Under the pieces are notes generated by a model that saw nothing but the letters and a program-made list of their open reading frames with translations, had not been told where the DNA came from and searched no databases. The position numbers were made by a program, and so were the translations under genes. From a virus, in IMG/VR virus record IMGVR_UViG_3300034073_002508, positions 1-25,907 of that record: a stretch of 25,907 bases of DNA; one strand, written 5' to 3'. Positions 13,885 to 22,316 of this stretch are shown piece after piece; the stretch's first letter is position 1, and every line of letters begins with the position of its first letter.

Positions 13885-14000
13885 TAGAATTTTTGAAATA
13901 CGCGCTTTTTGGAATTTTCGCCGGTTTTGGATTTATGGCCGGTATGGTCTGTTTTACGTGGATTGAGGATAATTTTAAGCGACCGAAAAAACGATTTTAA
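13881..14000 (+). CDS. Small single-span membrane protein, 39 aa
   Basis: ATG 13881 (ATGA overlap with the exported protein) opens 39 codons to TAA 13998-14000. Residues 5-26 are hydrophobic and Gly-rich (KYALFGIFAGFGFMAGMVCF), followed by WIEDNFKRPKKRF, a basic cytoplasmic-type tail. This is one membrane span with the C-terminus predicted inside. Length and shape fit a small holin, antiholin or spanin-related peptide, but the lysis genes proper lie 8 kb downstream. Function unknown. Confidence 0.55.
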   Translation: MIEFLKYALFGIFAGFGFMAGMVCFTWIEDNFKRPKKRF

Positions 14001-14021
14001 GACAAATACCCAAATAAACAA

Positions 14022-14261
14022 ATGCAACAACTATACGACCTCTTCGCCGCAAAGCTAAAAGATCAAGGACTTTCAGTTATTTTTTTCGTTGGTTCAACTT
14101 GGTTTTTTTTCAATATGTGGGGATCGACTGAAAAGAAGTTGGAATCTAAAATCGAAGACCTAAACGCGCTTTTGGTTAATTGTGATCGAGAGCGTAAAGA
14201 TTTGGCCGTTGAGGTCGCTAAAATGCAAGAACGCTTAAACGCTATTCAACTTAAAAAGTAA
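14022..14261 (+). CDS. Membrane-anchored coiled-coil protein, 79 aa
   Basis: Codes for 79 residues. A membrane span (about residues 17-34, LSVIFFVGSTWFFFNMWG) is followed by a charged coiled coil to the end (EKKLESKIEDLNALL, RERKDLAVEVAKMQERLNAI). This plan, one N-terminal span plus a helical ectodomain, is that of inner-membrane spanin (Rz-like) subunits, but the same plan is found in some other phage proteins. No partner lipoprotein (Rz1) was found overlapping it. The stop overlaps the next ATG by one base. Function therefore open; spanin is one candidate. Confidence 0.6.
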   Translation: MQQLYDLFAAKLKDQGLSVIFFVGSTWFFFNMWGSTEKKLESKIEDLNALLVNCDRERKDLAVEVAKMQERLNAIQLKK

Positions 14262-14548
14262 TGGACAGATACCAATTTATTAAACAATGGGTAGATCAGT
14301 CAGCAGGCGGGAAAATCTATTTACCTGGCTATTGCGTTCGTTTAGGAGCAGACGCAAAGGCCTTGTTAGATCAGGGCATAATAAAACCGATTGCAGACTT
14401 TACACTTTGTCGAAAAAACGCGTTAGCGGATAACGCTTGCACGCCATTGACAGTAGAACAAGCCGCTGTCCTTGAAACGTTTGAGTCGTCAGTAGCTGAC
14501 GAAATAACAATACCTGCACCGCCCAAATCCTTTTCACGTTCTAAATAA
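14261..14548 (+). CDS. Small protein upstream of the tail tube, 95 aa
   Basis: Codes for 95 residues, starting by TAATG overlap. The N-terminal half (GGKIYLPGYCVRLGADAKAL, then LDQGIIKPIADF) has the same pattern as the protein at 8806 (a G-rich turn, 'PG' or equivalent, a strand, then 'A..L...GI'). The rest is Ala- and Glu-rich with three cysteines in all. It lies 8 bases before the tail tube gene, as the other lies directly after the capsid gene, so each could serve as an accessory to the major protein next to it. Precise function unknown. Confidence 0.6.
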   Translation: MDRYQFIKQWVDQSAGGKIYLPGYCVRLGADAKALLDQGIIKPIADFTLCRKNALADNACTPLTVEQAAVLETFESSVADEITIPAPPKSFSRSK

Positions 14549-14556
14549 ATTCCATT

Positions 14557-14970
14557 ATGCCAACAACAGGCGTTTTAAATTCCCGTTTGGCAGTAATACA
14601 AGTCGGAGCCGCGACCATTACTTGCCTCGTAGATGCCAATTTGAGTATCTCAATGTCGCCACGCGACACCACTTGCAAAGATACCGATTCGTGGGGCAGT
14701 CAGCTTCCCGGCCGGTTGTCGTGGGAAATGTCCGGTAGTGCCATGTTCGCATGGGATAGCACCTACACTTTTGACGACTTGTACGCTTTAATTAACGGCG
14801 GCACAACTGCCACAATCAAATGGGGCACGACCGTATCGGGCGACAAGATTTACTCCGGTACTGGCATGCTTACAAGTCTAAGCGCATCTTCATCCGGAGT
14901 GGATGAAAACGTAACCTACGATTTCACTTTTGTAGGCACAGGGGCACTTTCAGAAACAACAAATCCTTAA
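14557..14970 (+). CDS. Major tail tube protein
   Basis: Codes for 137 residues. The sequence fits the TP901-1 type tube family: MPTTGVLNSRLAVIQVG, then LSISMSPRDTTCKDTDSWGS, WEMSGSAMFAWDS and, at the end, VDENVTYDFTFVGTGAL. Stacked hexamers of this beta-sandwich form the tail tube. The length is typical. It is followed by a hairpin terminator, as is often the case for this abundant product, and then by the chaperone and tape-measure genes in the standard order. Confidence 0.88.
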   Translation: MPTTGVLNSRLAVIQVGAATITCLVDANLSISMSPRDTTCKDTDSWGSQLPGRLSWEMSGSAMFAWDSTYTFDDLYALINGGTTATIKWGTTVSGDKIYSGTGMLTSLSASSSGVDENVTYDFTFVGTGALSETTNP

Positions 14971-14975
14971 TGCTT

Positions 14976-15009
14976 GGCCCGGCTTATGTCGGGCCTTATT
15001 TCTTTTTTT
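14976..15009 (+). terminator. Terminator or attenuator after the tail tube gene
   Basis: GGCCCG 14976-14981 pairs with CGGGCC 14990-14995 around an 8-base loop, followed by TTATTTCTTTTTTT (14996-15009). The stem is short but GC-only and the T-rich tract is long. It starts 6 bases after the tail tube stop and its T tract ends 6 bases before the next ATG. Partial termination here would make tail tube mRNA more abundant than that of the downstream tail genes. Confidence 0.65.
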
Positions 15010-15014
15010 GAACT

Positions 15015-15362
15015 ATGGTCAATTATTTAGATTTTAACGGACAACAAACGCCTATCAAATTCGGATTTGGCGCACTTTACCACTACGAAAAATTAACAGG
15101 CCGTACAGCTTTACGGGATTTTTCGGAGTCCATTCAAGGCGGTGAGGCAGAAATTAAGATTAGCTTTATTGCCGACCTTGCATTTTCAGGATTTTTAAAC
15201 GGCGGCAAAGCAACAAAAAAACCTTTTGCGGCATCGGTTGAAGATGTTGCAGACTGGCTAACCGGAGAAACAATCGCTAAAATAATGGAGCTTTTTGCCG
15301 AGTCAATGCCGAAGGCGAAAGGAGATGAGGCGCAATCGGGGGAGCCGCAACCGACAGCCTAA
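15015..15362 (+). CDS. Tail assembly chaperone, G part
   Basis: Codes for 115 residues, starting MVNYLDFNGQQTPIKFGFGA. Helical stretches (YHYEKLTGRTALRDFSE; VADWLTGETIAKIMELF) and place directly before the tape-measure gene mark it as the shorter of the two tail assembly chaperones. It ends in an acidic, Gly/Pro-rich tail (KGDEAQSGEPQPTA) in which the frameshift to the T part is predicted. It binds the tape measure and tube protein during tail assembly and is not in the virion. Confidence 0.8.
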   Translation: MVNYLDFNGQQTPIKFGFGALYHYEKLTGRTALRDFSESIQGGEAEIKISFIADLAFSGFLNGGKATKKPFAASVEDVADWLTGETIAKIMELFAESMPKAKGDEAQSGEPQPTA

Positions 15363-15688
15363 CGGATTGGGAGTCGCTTGAACAAACGGCGGCTTGGGTT
15401 GGTTTGTCGGAGGATGATTTTTACAATACTTCGCCGCGCTATTTTACTGCAATGGTCAAAGCGAAGAATGATCAAATGAAGGAATCTTGGATTCAAGCGC
15501 GTCAAATTGGATACTGGGCTATATTGCCGCACACAGGCAAAAAAAGAATTAAGCCCACCGATTTAGGGCGTTTTGGATGGGAAGAAAGCAAGTTTAAAGG
15601 CATACAGGTAACGGAGGCGGAGTTAAAAAAACAAGCTGAGTTAATGCTCGCAATGTTTGAAGCAAACACTAAAAGAATTGTAAACTAA
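15329..15688 (+). CDS. Tail assembly chaperone, T part of the GT fusion (expressed by -1 frameshift)
   Basis: The frame is open from 15329 (after TGA 15326-15328) to TAA 15686-15688. It has no ATG near its beginning; TTG 15404 exists but would drop the evidently coding stretch TDSLTDWESLEQTAAWVGLS. The T part has DDFYNTSPRYFTAMVKAKND and GKKRIKPTDLGRFGWEESKF. Because it is in the -1 frame relative to the G part, overlaps it by 34 bases and comes straight before the tape measure, translation as a G-T fusion is expected as in lambda G/GT and many other siphophages. Fusion length would be about 224 residues. The stop overlaps the tape-measure ATG by one base. Confidence 0.75.
   Translation, partial: GAIGGAATDSLTDWESLEQTAAWVGLSEDDFYNTSPRYFTAMVKAKNDQMKESWIQARQIGYWAILPHTGKKRIKPTDLGRFGWEESKFKGIQVTEAELKKQAELMLAMFEANTKRIVN
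15338..15342 (+). promoter_or_regulatory. Likely -1 frameshift slip site
   Basis: In the G frame the codons read TCG GGG GAG. The GGGGG run 15338-15342 lets a Gly tRNA paired to GGG (15339-15341) re-pair on GGG (15338-15340) with no mismatch; the next codon is then GGA. The site lies within the only possible window (15329-15362), since the T frame has a stop just before and the G frame ends just after. It is not a perfect X-XXY-YYZ heptamer, as the A-site codon would mispair, so the exact slip point is inferred. Confidence 0.5.
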
Positions 15689-18279
15689 TGGCAGTTAGCG
15701 ACTTAAATGTACGAATAGCGGTCTATTTCAGAGAGTTTGACCGCTCGATGAGGCAAGTGGAGCGCAGGATGATGCAAACATCTGAAAAGCTCCGATCTAT
15801 TGCCGACGATATGTCGATGTCAATAACTTTGCCTTTAATTGGAGTAGGAGCCGCCGCAATTAAGGCCGCTGGTGACTTTGAAGCGCTTGACAAGGCATTG
15901 AATACTACAATGCGCAATGCCGGCTATACAACGCAGCAAGCGACCGAAGAACTCGAAAAGCTTCGCCAAATTGCGCTTGCTCCTGGTATTGACTTGGAAC
16001 AAGCTGTTAAAGGCTCCATTCGTTTGCAGTCGGTTGGATTTTCAGCCGAGCGCGCAAGAACGACACTTGTAGAGCTTGCTAACGCCTTAGCCGCGTCGGG
16101 CGGTAGTGCGGAGCAGCTTGACGGAGTTACTCGGCAATTCTCGCAGATGTCGTCTAAAGGCAGAATCTTACAGGAGGACTTGACAATCATCTTGGAAAAT
16201 ATGCCGGGCCTTGCAAAAACTATCAAAGACACCTTCGGTACAATTAGCGCCGAAGCATTAAGAAAAGCGGGCGTATCAGCGGACGAGTTCATCGACAAAA
16301 TTACACAGGGACTTGCAAAAACCGAGCGCGTACAAGGCGGAATTGCAAACGCGGTAAACAATGCGCAAAGCGCGTTAAAGCAGTTTTTTGCAACGATTGG
16401 CAACGAAATAAATAAGGTTTACAATGTCAATGAAGTTGCGGATAGATTTGGAGAAACATTAAATAGACTTGCTACTTATTTTCGCCTACTTGATCCCGAA
16501 ACAAAAAAAAGTATTTTAAACTACGCATTATATGCCGCAGCGCTTGGCCCGGCTATTAAAGTGATGCAGTTGTTTTATTCCGGAGGCGTTGCGGTTGTTG
16601 CTGGTTTGCGGGCAATAGGAGGTGGATTAGAGTTTATAATTAAAAAGATTTCTAAGACAATAGTTGCATTTGTAGAGCTAAATGCAGCGCAAAAAATATT
16701 TGCAAGTGCTGGCGCAATTATAGCTATTGCCGCAATTGTTCAAGTCTATAACTCCGTTACCGAATCGTTAAACGATTTGCGAAGCGAATATAACTTATTG
16801 AACGCAGCGAAAAAAACCGAAGCAGAAATAAGGCAACGCGGCAACGAATTAGCGGGCGAAGAATTAGGAAGAGTAAACGCATTAATTGCGGTAGCAAAAA
16901 ACGAAGCAGCAAGCAAGGACGAAAGAACGCGCGCTTTACTTGCGCTTCAAAAAGAATACCCAGCATACTTCGCAAATATTAAGGCGGAAAAAATAGATGT
17001 TGCGGATCTTGAAAAAGGATACATTGCGCTAAAAGATTCAATAACAAAAAGTGCGCTTGCAAGAGCTGGCACTGAAAGACTAACAAAGCTTTCAGATGAG
17101 CAATTAACACTTGAACAAGAACTTACAAAGCAGCAAGAGTACTACAATGAATTTTTGTCAAAAGAAACAGAGTATAGAATATTAAACAATAGTATTACAG
17201 AAGCTACAAGAACAAAGGAATTAAAACTATTAGCAGAAAAGCGCAGATCTTGGAAGATAGAGTTTGACGCAACGCAAAAAGCATTAGAGTACAAGAAAAA
17301 AGAAATTGACGCAATCGCAAACGGAGTAGCATCTGTTCAATCAAGCATCGCAACAACAAACGCAGCAACAACCGCAAATGAAGGCTTAGCGCAATCCAAC
17401 AACGAAGCAGCAGCGGCGGCGGCGGCACTGGCAGCAAGCGAAAAAAACAAGAACAAGGTTTTATCCGAACAAAAAGACCGATACAAGGAACTTTTTGACT
17501 TAATGGACGAAACAGAAGCGCGCGCGATAAAATTAGAAGCGGCAACGCGGGCTTATTATGATGCGATTGCAATACAGCGTTTTCAGGGCAATTTTGGAGC
17601 AGATCCGACCGCGCCAAGCGAGGGAGATATTATGTCCGCTTTTCCGCAGGCCGACCAACAAACGCCTGGTATATCATTTACGAACGAAGAGCTTTCAAGT
17701 TTAGACGCGCTAAGGGAAAAGCTAAAGCTAACAAGGGAAGAACAGGAAGCGTTTACCTATTCAACAGGCGATTTTTTTGCGATGTGGAAGGACGGCGGCG
17801 AAGCTCAAAAAGCGATGACCGATTCCGTTTTAAATTCGATACAGTCGCTAAACAGTCAAGGCTCCGCTTCGTTCCAGGAATATGCAGCGGCGGCGGTTAG
17901 TTCTGCATTGCAGGTCGCAAAATCAATGGCAATTGAAGGTATATTTAAAGCGGTTAGTTCTGCAATGAAGCTACCATTCCCGGCAAACATCGCAGCGGGC
18001 GCACTCGCAGCGGGCGCGGCATCGGCTCTGTTTAACGGCTTACAATCAAAGATACAACCTCCAAAACTTGCTCAGGGCGGTTTGGCATACGGGCCAACGC
18101 TTGCAATGGTAGGAGATAACAGAATGGCGGGAATAGATCCGGAAGTTATTGCGCCGCTTTCTAAGCTTCAAGATATGTTAGGCGGTTCGCAGCGCGTAGA
18201 AGTGATGGGTAAAATATCTGGACGCGATTTGATGCTTGTAATGAACAAAGAAATTGAATCAACAAATAGGTATAGATAA
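15688..18279 (+). CDS. Tape measure protein
   Basis: Codes for 863 residues. The N-terminal tape-measure domain is plain (about residues 55-250): DFEALDKALNTTMRNAGYTT, LEKLRQIALAPGIDLEQAVK, QEDLTIILENMPGLAKTIKD, LRKAGVSADEFIDKITQGLA. Two hydrophobic segments follow (LNYALYAAALGPAIKVMQLF to GVAVVAGLRAIGGG; IFASAGAIIAIAAIVQVYNS) and later ANIAAGALAAGAASALFNGL. Long Ala/Lys/Glu coiled-coil regions fill the rest. The C-terminus has LAQGGLAYGPTLAMVGDNRM, usual for this family. It sets tail length; at about 0.15 nm per residue, roughly 130 nm. Overlaps neighbours by TAATG on both sides. Confidence 0.93.
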   Translation: MAVSDLNVRIAVYFREFDRSMRQVERRMMQTSEKLRSIADDMSMSITLPLIGVGAAAIKAAGDFEALDKALNTTMRNAGYTTQQATEELEKLRQIALAPGIDLEQAVKGSIRLQSVGFSAERARTTLVELANALAASGGSAEQLDGVTRQFSQMSSKGRILQEDLTIILENMPGLAKTIKDTFGTISAEALRKAGVSADEFIDKITQGLAKTERVQGGIANAVNNAQSALKQFFATIGNEINKVYNVNEVADRFGETLNRLATYFRLLDPETKKSILNYALYAAALGPAIKVMQLFYSGGVAVVAGLRAIGGGLEFIIKKISKTIVAFVELNAAQKIFASAGAIIAIAAIVQVYNSVTESLNDLRSEYNLLNAAKKTEAEIRQRGNELAGEELGRVNALIAVAKNEAASKDERTRALLALQKEYPAYFANIKAEKIDVADLEKGYIALKDSITKSALARAGTERLTKLSDEQLTLEQELTKQQEYYNEFLSKETEYRILNNSITEATRTKELKLLAEKRRSWKIEFDATQKALEYKKKEIDAIANGVASVQSSIATTNAATTANEGLAQSNNEAAAAAAALAASEKNKNKVLSEQKDRYKELFDLMDETEARAIKLEAATRAYYDAIAIQRFQGNFGADPTAPSEGDIMSAFPQADQQTPGISFTNEELSSLDALREKLKLTREEQEAFTYSTGDFFAMWKDGGEAQKAMTDSVLNSIQSLNSQGSASFQEYAAAAVSSALQVAKSMAIEGIFKAVSSAMKLPFPANIAAGALAAGAASALFNGLQSKIQPPKLAQGGLAYGPTLAMVGDNRMAGIDPEVIAPLSKLQDMLGGSQRVEVMGKISGRDLMLVMNKEIESTNRYR

Positions 18280-21200
18280 TGGCCGCAATACGATTTAAGG
18301 CAGAATTTGACAGTTTTAGCGGCGACCGTTATACGATTGAGATTTGGGACAGATCCTACTCAGGCGATCCAATTCCGTTCAATCCTGACTCGCGTGGATT
18401 TGCGCTTACGCACGAAGCAAGCGACCGTATTAGTACCATAATGGGAACGGAGTGCCAATTCGTTATGTACGCCGAAAATACAGACCACGAGGCGTTTATT
18501 ACGGATTTGATTGCAAGTGAGGAAGGGCGATTTGTGGTAAACATAACCAAAGGCACAACGCCGGCGGCATACTGGCGCGGGGTTATACTTCCCGACATTG
18601 GCAGCTATGAGGATGCAAGTTATCCATACCAAATTAACATCACGGCGACCGATGGAATAGCGAGCTTAAAGGATATTAAGTACAACAACGCAGGAACGGC
18701 CTACACAGGAAAAGCGCGCCTAATGGATCATTTAATAAACGCGCTTTCAAAAATCCGATATGCTGATGTACTCTTTACACCAACTCAACACTTTGTAAGT
18801 TCCTTCATTGACTGGTGGGAAAACGATCACGCCGCAACCGCGTCAGATCCTTGTGCATTGTATCAAACGTACGCTGATCACGCCGTTTTTTACAAAGACG
18901 AAAAAGGAGTAAAGGATTATTTAAGCTGTTACGAGGTAATAGAAAATATCCTGACTAATTTTCAAGCGAGAATCACGTTTAACAACGGAACTTTTTGGAT
19001 TGAACAGATACCATACCGAACCGCCGCGACGGTGGTAGGGCGCAATTACGACCGGTCAAAGAACTATTTAGGATCGGGTAATTTTAGCGCTATTAACACA
19101 ATCAACCAAACAAACACACTCGCGCTCGAAGCGACTGGAAGGTACGAGTTTTTGCCACCGCTAAAAGAACACCGGCATACTTTTTTGGCGCTTGAACGGT
19201 TCAATTTGTTGTCAGGAGTTGCGGCGTTTACAGATACGAATTTCACAGCCGTAACAGTACCAAAGCCGATTAACAGCAACAGCGGAAACACTTATTTTAG
19301 GATTTCCGCTAACCTTCAATTTACACTATCAAGTAACACGGCGCCCGGATCGGCGTTTCAACCTTTTGTTTGTTTATTTAGATTTCGTCTAAAAATAGGC
19401 TCACTTTATGCGCGGCGTACATATACGCTCACTCCGCAATACCAGGTACAATACTCGCAGATTGATTTTGTGTCCGGAGTTGAATACATCTATTATGCCG
19501 TACCGATTTCCAACGGGTTCTTTTTAGGCAATACAACAAGCGCGATATTTAGCTTTACCAATTTGATAGAGCTTGTTACTACTCAAATTGGTATTAATTC
19601 GGACAACTTTGAATTTAACTTTGAGTTTATCAGGTACGAAAAGTACGACGGTACGAGCATAACCGGCACAACATTTGACCTTACCTACCAATTAGGCAAT
19701 CAAACACTTTTAATCCTTCCCGACATTGCGACGGATGAATACGAGTACACATCGACAAACTACTTATTCCCAAACAATAGCGTTGTTACTCAAACAAAGT
19801 CGCTGTTAGGCACGTCCGAAAATCCAAACGCATTGGGCGCTTTGTGGGTTTACAAATCAAGCGCTTACGAGCTTGCAAATCTTTGGGGGCCTGGCACAGA
19901 TCCAAAAAACAAGAGATTAGAATATTTACTTTGCGAGTTTATAGTAGCGGGGCAGTATGTACCAATTAGGAAGCTGCAAGGGAACGTTTTTGGGAACCTC
20001 ACTACATTAGGCCGCGTCAATTGGCGCTCTTCGGTTTGGTTGTTAATGCGCGGTACTTGGACAGCCAATGACGACACAATGTCGGGTGAGTGGTTTGAGT
20101 TAAAGTATGGTACAGGATTTAGTACGTCCGCTCCGGTCAAAAAAATAGTCACTGCCAACGATCCGCAAATACCGACCGTTCCACAAACATCAAGCTCAAC
20201 CGGGCCATCTTACGAACTTGTCGCCAAGCCTCCCGGCACTTTGATTGCGCCTTTGTCGCTAACAACGACAAGCGCTTTACAATTGAACGCAGGGCCAATT
20301 ACTACTATTGGAACGGCGGCGGCCTTAACCGGCGGAGATATTTACGCGGGAGATACGCTCGTTGTACTTAATCCGCTTACCGGCGATTTTAACGAGTTGA
20401 CAGTCGCTACCACTCCAACAACCGGAGCCACGTCAATCGCTGTTACGGGTACACTAACCGCAAGTTATCCGCAAAACTCGTTATTAATAAAAAAACCAAA
20501 AATCGGAACTTTTAGCCTTCCACCAGGTACGGCAAATGATCTACTTTACCACAACGGTACAGAATGGGCGGTATTTCCGGAGGGCAGCGCCTTGCAAGTG
20601 TTGCGCGTAAACGCAGCAGGTACGGCGCTTGAATGGGCAACTATTACAACGGCGTCCGGAACGGTCACAAGTGTAGGTTTAAGTTTGCCGGCTATGTTCA
20701 CGGTGAGCGGTTCTCCTGTGACGACATCCGGAACCTTAACGGCGGCCCTCGCTACTCAGTCAATAAATACAGTTTTTGCCGGCCCTTCGACCGGAGCCGC
20801 AGCGGCTCCAACGTTCAGAGTATTAGTAGCAGCAGATATACCAAATTTAGACACGTCTAAACTTACAAGCGGAACTTTGCCAATTGCGCGCGGCGGTACT
20901 GGTTTGGCGGCATTGGGTACAGCCTTGCAAGTATTGCGCGTAAACAGTGGAGCGACCGCGTTAGAGTACGCGACTTTATCAGCCATTACCGGCACTTTGG
21001 TAGCGGGCCGAATTGCCATCGCGGACGGGGCCGGATCGCTAACGACCGATGATGTTTTTTTGTACGACGCCTCCAACAACCGTTTAACAATTGGCAGCAC
21101 TTTGCACGGATCGTACTTGTACAACTTTTTAGGGCCGACACAGTCAAGTGTTTTAAGCTTATTTGACTTTAACGCAACAGTCAACGGCTCCAATGTTTAC

Positions 21201-21977
21201 GGGCAAATTCGGAATGGCTCAAACTTTAACTCAAATTCCAACACAATATTAAATATACAGGTTGGAGGTTCCATCGCAGGCGATCCAATAGTACAATGGC
21301 AAATACCTGGTACAAGCGGTACGACGTGGAGCGCTGGTATAGATAATTCAGCCGCCGACGTTTTCCGAATTGCACCGGATAACACGCCATCAGTAGGAAG
21401 CGCCGGTCTAACTATTTCCAAAGATAGTAGAGTTGGCATAAACAACTCAATTCCGATTGTTGGTTTGGATATGGACGCGGTCACGGATGGAATATTGATG
21501 CCTAACGGATCAACAGCGCAACGGCCTACCATTAGCGGCTCTTTAATATCGAAAGTGCTTAGGCACAATAACAATTTTGCAGGACTTGAATATCAGGACG
21601 GAAACGCTAAAGTGCAACATTTAACAAGTTCTGTATCTGTTTTAGGCACATCCTTGACCTGGTACTCCGGAGCCGGCACAACGGCGGCGACGGGCGTATT
21701 GTTTGGAACGGACTCTAATTTATTTAGCTATCAAATAACATTTACAACCACGTCAAGCCCAACCGGAAACGTGGACGTTTTTAAATATACTTTCCCATCC
21801 ACAGCGCAACCAAACCGAATTGGGCGCGTATTTATTACGCCGCGATCCTTCACCGCCGCAAGTCCTTCGCTTTGTTGGTGGGTTAGCGCACAATCTGAAA
21901 CCGAGTACACAATCGCAATTGCGGGTACTTTGTCAGCAACTACACAATATATCCTAAATATCGAAGTAAGATACTAA
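18279..21977 (+). CDS. Tail-tip / fibre protein, 1232 aa
   Basis: Codes for 1232 residues, starting MAAIRFKAEFDSFSGDRYTI. The first ~600 residues are beta-rich with hub-like character (TIEIWDRSYSGDPIPFNPDS; a segment with YEVIENILTNFQARITFNNG typical of tail-associated proteins of Bacteroidota phages). From ~640 the protein turns Thr/Ser/Ala-rich with fibre motifs: SGTLPIARGGTGLAALGTAL and LQVLRVNAAGTALEWAT at residue 771, repeated as LQVLRVNSGATALEYAT 111 residues on. The C-terminus has LDMDAVTDGILMPNGSTAQR and a compact last domain. It probably forms the tail tip (distal tail plus tail-associated functions) with a receptor-binding end. It starts one base inside the tape-measure stop, the normal position. 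No signal peptide, unlike the fibre-like protein at 11136. Confidence 0.82.
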   Translation: MAAIRFKAEFDSFSGDRYTIEIWDRSYSGDPIPFNPDSRGFALTHEASDRISTIMGTECQFVMYAENTDHEAFITDLIASEEGRFVVNITKGTTPAAYWRGVILPDIGSYEDASYPYQINITATDGIASLKDIKYNNAGTAYTGKARLMDHLINALSKIRYADVLFTPTQHFVSSFIDWWENDHAATASDPCALYQTYADHAVFYKDEKGVKDYLSCYEVIENILTNFQARITFNNGTFWIEQIPYRTAATVVGRNYDRSKNYLGSGNFSAINTINQTNTLALEATGRYEFLPPLKEHRHTFLALERFNLLSGVAAFTDTNFTAVTVPKPINSNSGNTYFRISANLQFTLSSNTAPGSAFQPFVCLFRFRLKIGSLYARRTYTLTPQYQVQYSQIDFVSGVEYIYYAVPISNGFFLGNTTSAIFSFTNLIELVTTQIGINSDNFEFNFEFIRYEKYDGTSITGTTFDLTYQLGNQTLLILPDIATDEYEYTSTNYLFPNNSVVTQTKSLLGTSENPNALGALWVYKSSAYELANLWGPGTDPKNKRLEYLLCEFIVAGQYVPIRKLQGNVFGNLTTLGRVNWRSSVWLLMRGTWTANDDTMSGEWFELKYGTGFSTSAPVKKIVTANDPQIPTVPQTSSSTGPSYELVAKPPGTLIAPLSLTTTSALQLNAGPITTIGTAAALTGGDIYAGDTLVVLNPLTGDFNELTVATTPTTGATSIAVTGTLTASYPQNSLLIKKPKIGTFSLPPGTANDLLYHNGTEWAVFPEGSALQVLRVNAAGTALEWATITTASGTVTSVGLSLPAMFTVSGSPVTTSGTLTAALATQSINTVFAGPSTGAAAAPTFRVLVAADIPNLDTSKLTSGTLPIARGGTGLAALGTALQVLRVNSGATALEYATLSAITGTLVAGRIAIADGAGSLTTDDVFLYDASNNRLTIGSTLHGSYLYNFLGPTQSSVLSLFDFNATVNGSNVYGQIRNGSNFNSNSNTILNIQVGGSIAGDPIVQWQIPGTSGTTWSAGIDNSAADVFRIAPDNTPSVGSAGLTISKDSRVGINNSIPIVGLDMDAVTDGILMPNGSTAQRPTISGSLISKVLRHNNNFAGLEYQDGNAKVQHLTSSVSVLGTSLTWYSGAGTTAATGVLFGTDSNLFSYQITFTTTSSPTGNVDVFKYTFPSTAQPNRIGRVFITPRSFTAASPSLCWWVSAQSETEYTIAIAGTLSATTQYILNIEVRY
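20589..20945 (+). repeat. 24-bp repeat within the tail-tip gene
   Basis: GCCTTGCAAGTGTTGCGCGT plus AAAC at 20589-20612 recurs with one change (A for G) at 20922-20945. The 333-base offset equals 111 codons, so both code for ALQVLRVN. The following residues stay similar (AGTALEWAT versus GATALEYAT) while the DNA diverges. It marks an internal duplication of a fibre unit and could support recombination between copies. Confidence 0.75.
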
Positions 21978-21978
21978 T

Positions 21979-22305
21979 ATGGCTCTAACAACATCAGATA
22001 CAATCGCAATTTTTGAGGACGCCGAAGGCATCGACTCGGCCGCGCGGCTCTTTAAAGTAGCATCATTGTCTATCAGCTTTAATCTTGAAAGCAATGACGA
22101 TATGATATGTCTTTTAACCTTAATAGACAACGAAGGCAATAGAGCGGGTAGTAACATTTATCAAATGACAGGCACGGAACTAACAGGTAAAGAGGCATCG
22201 TTTACTACTTCGCTTGCAACCGTTCGAGCGGCGGTTGAAAAAGTACTTAGGGATCGACTTTTAGCAATCCCGGCAAACTCAGGTAAAACCATTACTTACT
22301 CTTAA
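21979..22305 (+). CDS. Small unknown protein after the tail tip, 108 aa
   Basis: Codes for 108 residues. No signal peptide or membrane span. Content is balanced and soluble: VASLSISFNLESNDDMICLL, LIDNEGNRAGSNIYQMTG, then a helix (LATVRAAVEKVLRDRLL) and a final strand KTITYS. It begins one base after the stop of the tail-tip gene and ends 11 bases before the holin-like gene, so it belongs to the late operon; it could be a fibre chaperone or small tail protein. Function unknown. Confidence 0.65.
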   Translation: MALTTSDTIAIFEDAEGIDSAARLFKVASLSISFNLESNDDMICLLTLIDNEGNRAGSNIYQMTGTELTGKEASFTTSLATVRAAVEKVLRDRLLAIPANSGKTITYS

Positions 22306-22316
22306 ATTATACTATT

